A DNA stretch of 64,000 nt from Oopsacas minuta (lineage: Eukaryota > Porifera > Hexactinellida > Lyssacinosida > Leucopsacidae), in assembly GCA_024704765.1 (NCBI GenBank), contig JAKMXF010000318.1, positions 248,001 through 312,000 on the forward strand, in the 5' to 3' direction. This document shows positions 60,992 to 64,000 of the stretch, piece by piece. Position numbers and translations under genes: made by a program. The notes under the pieces were generated by a model. That model made no database searches. It was not told where the DNA came from and was given only the letters and a program-made list of their open reading frames with translations. The number at the start of each line of letters is the position of its first letter. The stretch's first letter is position 1.

Positions 60992-63900
60992 TCAGTGTTT
61001 GTGTTCTCTGGATAGGAGAGATACACCCTTGATTAGCGTGTGGTCTGCTACTTCATCTTGATAACTAGCTGTTGTTAGTACTGTAGCTGTTACAGGGAGA
61101 ATCAATGTATTGATTTCTGAGATAATCTCTAAATTGTGTTCCACATGTCCTTGTCCTATCTCTCCCATAACTCCCACAGGTACTGCATACACTTCTATCT
61201 GGAATGAAGAACTCATACCAGCAGCAATTGGATGTGGAGTGTATATGATCTTTATACCGGTAGAAGGAGGAGGTGGCTTAATCTTATATCTATAATAAAT
61301 ACTAAATAACTTAGCTATCAGATAGCTATATAGTCAATACCTTGTACTTCTTATTCCAGTATTCTTTATGATTACTGTGTAAGAATAATTGCATCCTTCC
61401 TCCAGCATTCCAAAGTCTACTTCTGTCTCTAGGAGACTGATCCCCTGCTTCAGATTCTTGGAGAGGGGCATAGATAGAGAGGCAGTGTTTAGTTGCCTCT
61501 TGGTCTCATCTATGCACTCTCTATCTCCAGGTCTCAATGTCTATAATAATAATAATAAGCAATAATGTTATAGCAGCTCACGATCTGGTTCGTGACTATT
61601 GTATCTATGGTTTTTTGTTTAAATTGCAATAGAGTCACGAGAAATTACATTATTCATTAAGTTCACAAGCCTGAGAGTCTTGTGATAGTATTTAAATGCT
61701 TCTAATTATGAATTACGTAATGGTAATATACAAGGAATGCTAAATTGACTAAAATAGTTATAGGGATTGGTAACCGAGTTCGTTAGGTATATATTCGAGA
61801 ATTCAGTAATATGCACACCAAACTGATTCAATGGAAGTTATCTCTGTTCCTTTATCTACCCCCTCAAACTCTGAGAAAGAGTTTAGGAAGATGGATGAAG
61901 ATCCAGATTCTGCTCCCGAGCTAGTCAAAGAAACTTACAGAAAGATGCACACTTTCCAGACCGTTGAGTTTGGGAAGAAAATGCGAGAGAAGTGGGGCAA
62001 ATACAATTACTGTGAAATGACAGTTATGGAAGCACTGGACACATTGAATGAGTTGGTGGATGAGAGTGACCCTGACTTTGTAGGACTGCCCAATAACTAC
62101 CATGCATTCCAGACGGCAGAACTGTTGCGTAGATACAACCCAGATTTAGATTGGTTACATGTAGTAGGACTTATACATGACATGGGTAAGGTGATAGGAC
62201 TAGTGGATCCTGATACAGAGCAGTGGGCACTTGTAGGGGACACATTTCCTGTAGGGTGTGAACCTCAGAAATCTGTGGTATTTCAGAATCTAGGATTTCC
62301 TGAAAATCCTGACACCAAAGATCCTCGTTACAACACTAAGCTAGGAATGTATCAAGAGAACTGCGGACTAGATAACGTAATGATGTCATGGGGACATGAT
62401 GAATACTTGTACAGAGTACTCAAGAACCATGTTAATATGAAACTACCAGATGAAGCTCTGTTCATTATCAGGTACCATTCATTTTATCCGCTACACCATC
62501 GAGATGATTATCAGTATCTACTCAGTGATGCTGACAAAGATAAGATAAAGTTGGTTAAATTATTCCAAAAATTTGATCTATACAGTAAGGAAAAAGATGC
62601 TATCCCAGAGGTAGATCAGCTGAAGGATTATTACCAGAAGCTCATAGACAAATATGTCCCTGGTAAGATAAAGTTCTGACTAGCTTATCTCTCTCTTACT
62701 AGCTTATATCCTCGCTAGCTAACTTATTTATTATTCACGAATATCATACGTAATGTTAGTTACTTTAGTATTTACCTTTAGAGAGTTGGGTAGTTTAACT
62801 GGTGCTGTTCTGGGAATTCCTGCTACGTTATAGAATAAATACTCAGGTATAGGGTTAGCCGTATCCTCAGCTCCTGCTGCTACTGGTGTAGCTTTATTAG
62901 GACGGTCTGTATCTGTATCTATTGGCGGTAGCTTAGAGGGAGAGAACACAGGACTCTCCTCTGTAGTGACTATACTAGGATCAGCTGATGTAGATATATG
63001 AGGTGATGGGTTATCAGGACGATCTCTAGCTAGAGATACAGTAGATGTAGAGTTATCTGGGAGTAGAATAGTAGTGCTAGCATAACCTGGGACTAACTGT
63101 CCAGCTTCTTGAGATAGCTCTGATAGACGTGGGTTAATCAATCTCTCAGATTTAAGGACAGGTTCAGGAGGGGTATTACCACGACCTCTACGCATTGCTA
63201 TAGGGAGTTCATCTGTTAGACGCTGTATATCAGGGGGATTGTTCTGTAGAAATTTGTTACCATCTTCGCTATAGAAATAACCAGGTATATCTTTTGTACG
63301 TAATGCTTGCAGGTTAGCTTGAAACTCTTCCAGCTCTGCTCTATCAGCTTCTACTCTCTCAGGCCTTCTCTCAGAGGATGCGTGTATTGTCTCCTGAGTA
63401 GGAGGTGATAGCACTAGGTCCTTGAACTCTTGTATCAGTTTATCATCATTATCTTCTGTGTGTATATTATATCTATTGAATATGTCAGTAGCTTGTTCTT
63501 GTACTGAGTCAGTTTTTATCTCTACAGGAGAGAAGGAGTCTCTCTCCTTATTTATTTCATCCCACCAGGAATTAACTGCATTCAAGCTAGCTACAAAAGC
63601 ACTCATCATTTCCTGCCCAATTGGTTTATGTTCTAACAACTCTCTGCGTCTAAAACCGCGAGGAACCTTCTTATTCTCTGTACGTCTAACAACAGTTCCT
63701 ATATCCAGGCCACGACCCACCCCGCTACCAAATACCATATCTTTATCTTTCTCACATTTGTTTAAGCCTAGAGGGAAATAATACTGAGTCCTCAGGTTTA
63801 TAGGTATAATGTCATCCTCTGTATAAGGGAGGTGTGTCAACTTGTGAGAGGGAGTGTTAATAGGACTAATAACGGAGTGTACAATAACAGTAGAGTCTCC

Positions 63901-64000
63901 AGGGAGAGCATGTGATTGTAACAACATCCCATCTTTAGCACGCCATCTCTCCAATTCCTTTCCTGAGTATTCCTTGCTGAGCAGTTCTATGCCAGATCCG
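60992..64000 (-). CDS. SPAG17: SPAG17 C-terminal part (partial); exons >64000-62776, 61540-61341, 61289-60992
   Basis: The frame is open to the right edge. Two introns, 61541-62775 (1235 bases, phase 0, AAG|GTAAAT to TTATAG) and 61290-61340 (51 bases, phase 2), rejoin as L-P-N-S-L-K-T-L-R-P and S-T-R-Y-K-I-K. The visible 574 residues include ELLSKEYSGKELERWRAKDG near the edge, a proline-rich middle (YLFYNVAGIPRTAPVKLP), and a terminal MSP/ASH-type beta domain (LLETEVDFGMLEEGCNYSYT, IKNTGIRSTRYKIKPPPPST). This matches the end of SPAG17/PF6, a scaffold of the axonemal central pair C1a projection. MIOX lies inside its larger intron. Confidence 0.78.
61831..62679 (+). CDS. MIOX: myo-Inositol oxygenase, nested in a SPAG17 intron
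   Basis: 282 residues (human 285), intronless. All di-iron ligands are present: His91 (YHAFQTAE), His116 and Asp117 (LIHDMGK), His189 (SWGHDEY), His216 (RYHSFYP) and Asp249 (KFDLYSK). Also conserved are MTVMEALDTLNELVDESDPD and WALVGDTFPVGCEPQKSVVF. It oxidises myo-inositol to D-glucuronate with O2. The gene lies on the strand opposite to SPAG17 and inside a 1235-base intron, about 290 bases from one end and 96 from the other. Confidence 0.96.
   Translation: MEVISVPLSTPSNSEKEFRKMDEDPDSAPELVKETYRKMHTFQTVEFGKKMREKWGKYNYCEMTVMEALDTLNELVDESDPDFVGLPNNYHAFQTAELLRRYNPDLDWLHVVGLIHDMGKVIGLVDPDTEQWALVGDTFPVGCEPQKSVVFQNLGFPENPDTKDPRYNTKLGMYQENCGLDNVMMSWGHDEYLYRVLKNHVNMKLPDEALFIIRYHSFYPLHHRDDYQYLLSDADKDKIKLVKLFQKFDLYSKEKDAIPEVDQLKDYYQKLIDKYVPGKIKF

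Noticed and set aside
61110-61295. Plus-strand 61-residue frame as the missing dehydratase exon
   Set aside because: No family similarity; it is antisense to the SPAG17 end, which reads well on the minus strand.

Overview
This is a gene-dense, AT-rich animal nuclear window holding about 37 protein genes. It reads as metazoan because it carries motile-cilium and transport genes (SPAG17, DYNC2I2, CEP95, MORN1), a TDRD12-type piRNA factor, tyrosylprotein sulfotransferase, TONSL, CHD1L and N-glycosylation genes. Most genes are single open reading frames. The small introns are only about 50-90 bases. Many genes have a T-rich tract and an AG a few bases before the ATG, and same-strand neighbours are often only 70-140 bases apart. 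A very compact, intron-poor genome with probable spliced-leader trans-splicing and coiled-coil/NHL-repeat proteins suggests a sponge, possibly a glass sponge (Hexactinellida). That assignment is inference and no species is claimed.

Layout. 1-10 kb: tail of an unknown coiled-coil gene, CHD1L, ELP4, a C18orf21-type zinc-ribbon protein, SEC11 and TONSL (three exons), with several MITEs in the gaps. 10-18.4 kb: TYW1, ALG6, a tandem PP2A catalytic-subunit pair with a 533-base identical core, YIF1 and TPST. 18.5-31 kb: UBXN6 with an APMAP-like gene inside its intron; an NHL protein; DYNC2I2; a decayed mariner; MRPS11; MORN1; and an ITAM/YDDV/hSH3 adaptor gene whose intron contains HAAO on the opposite strand and a small unknown gene. 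31-45 kb: BTBD19, CEP95, DDX54, a SAM-winged helix-AAA-AAA ATPase, and a short-chain dehydrogenase whose 3.7-kb intron is almost exactly filled by RECQL4 on the other strand. 45-64 kb: CDC40, METTL27-like, XRN2, a second NHL protein, TDRD12-like and a D-box protein (all minus strand), sideroflexin, an incomplete rhamnonate-dehydratase-like gene, and the 3' end of SPAG17 with MIOX inside one intron.

The most striking architecture is that all four introns longer than 1 kb found here contain one or two complete genes. The most interesting proteins are the adaptor with a canonical ITAM plus YDDV motifs and an hSH3-like domain, and the SAM-AAA-AAA ATPase with a bacterial-style winged helix. Gene names rest on motif recognition and remembered family sequences, not on database searches. 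Splice joins were worked out by hand from GT/AG sites, reading phase and family continuity.
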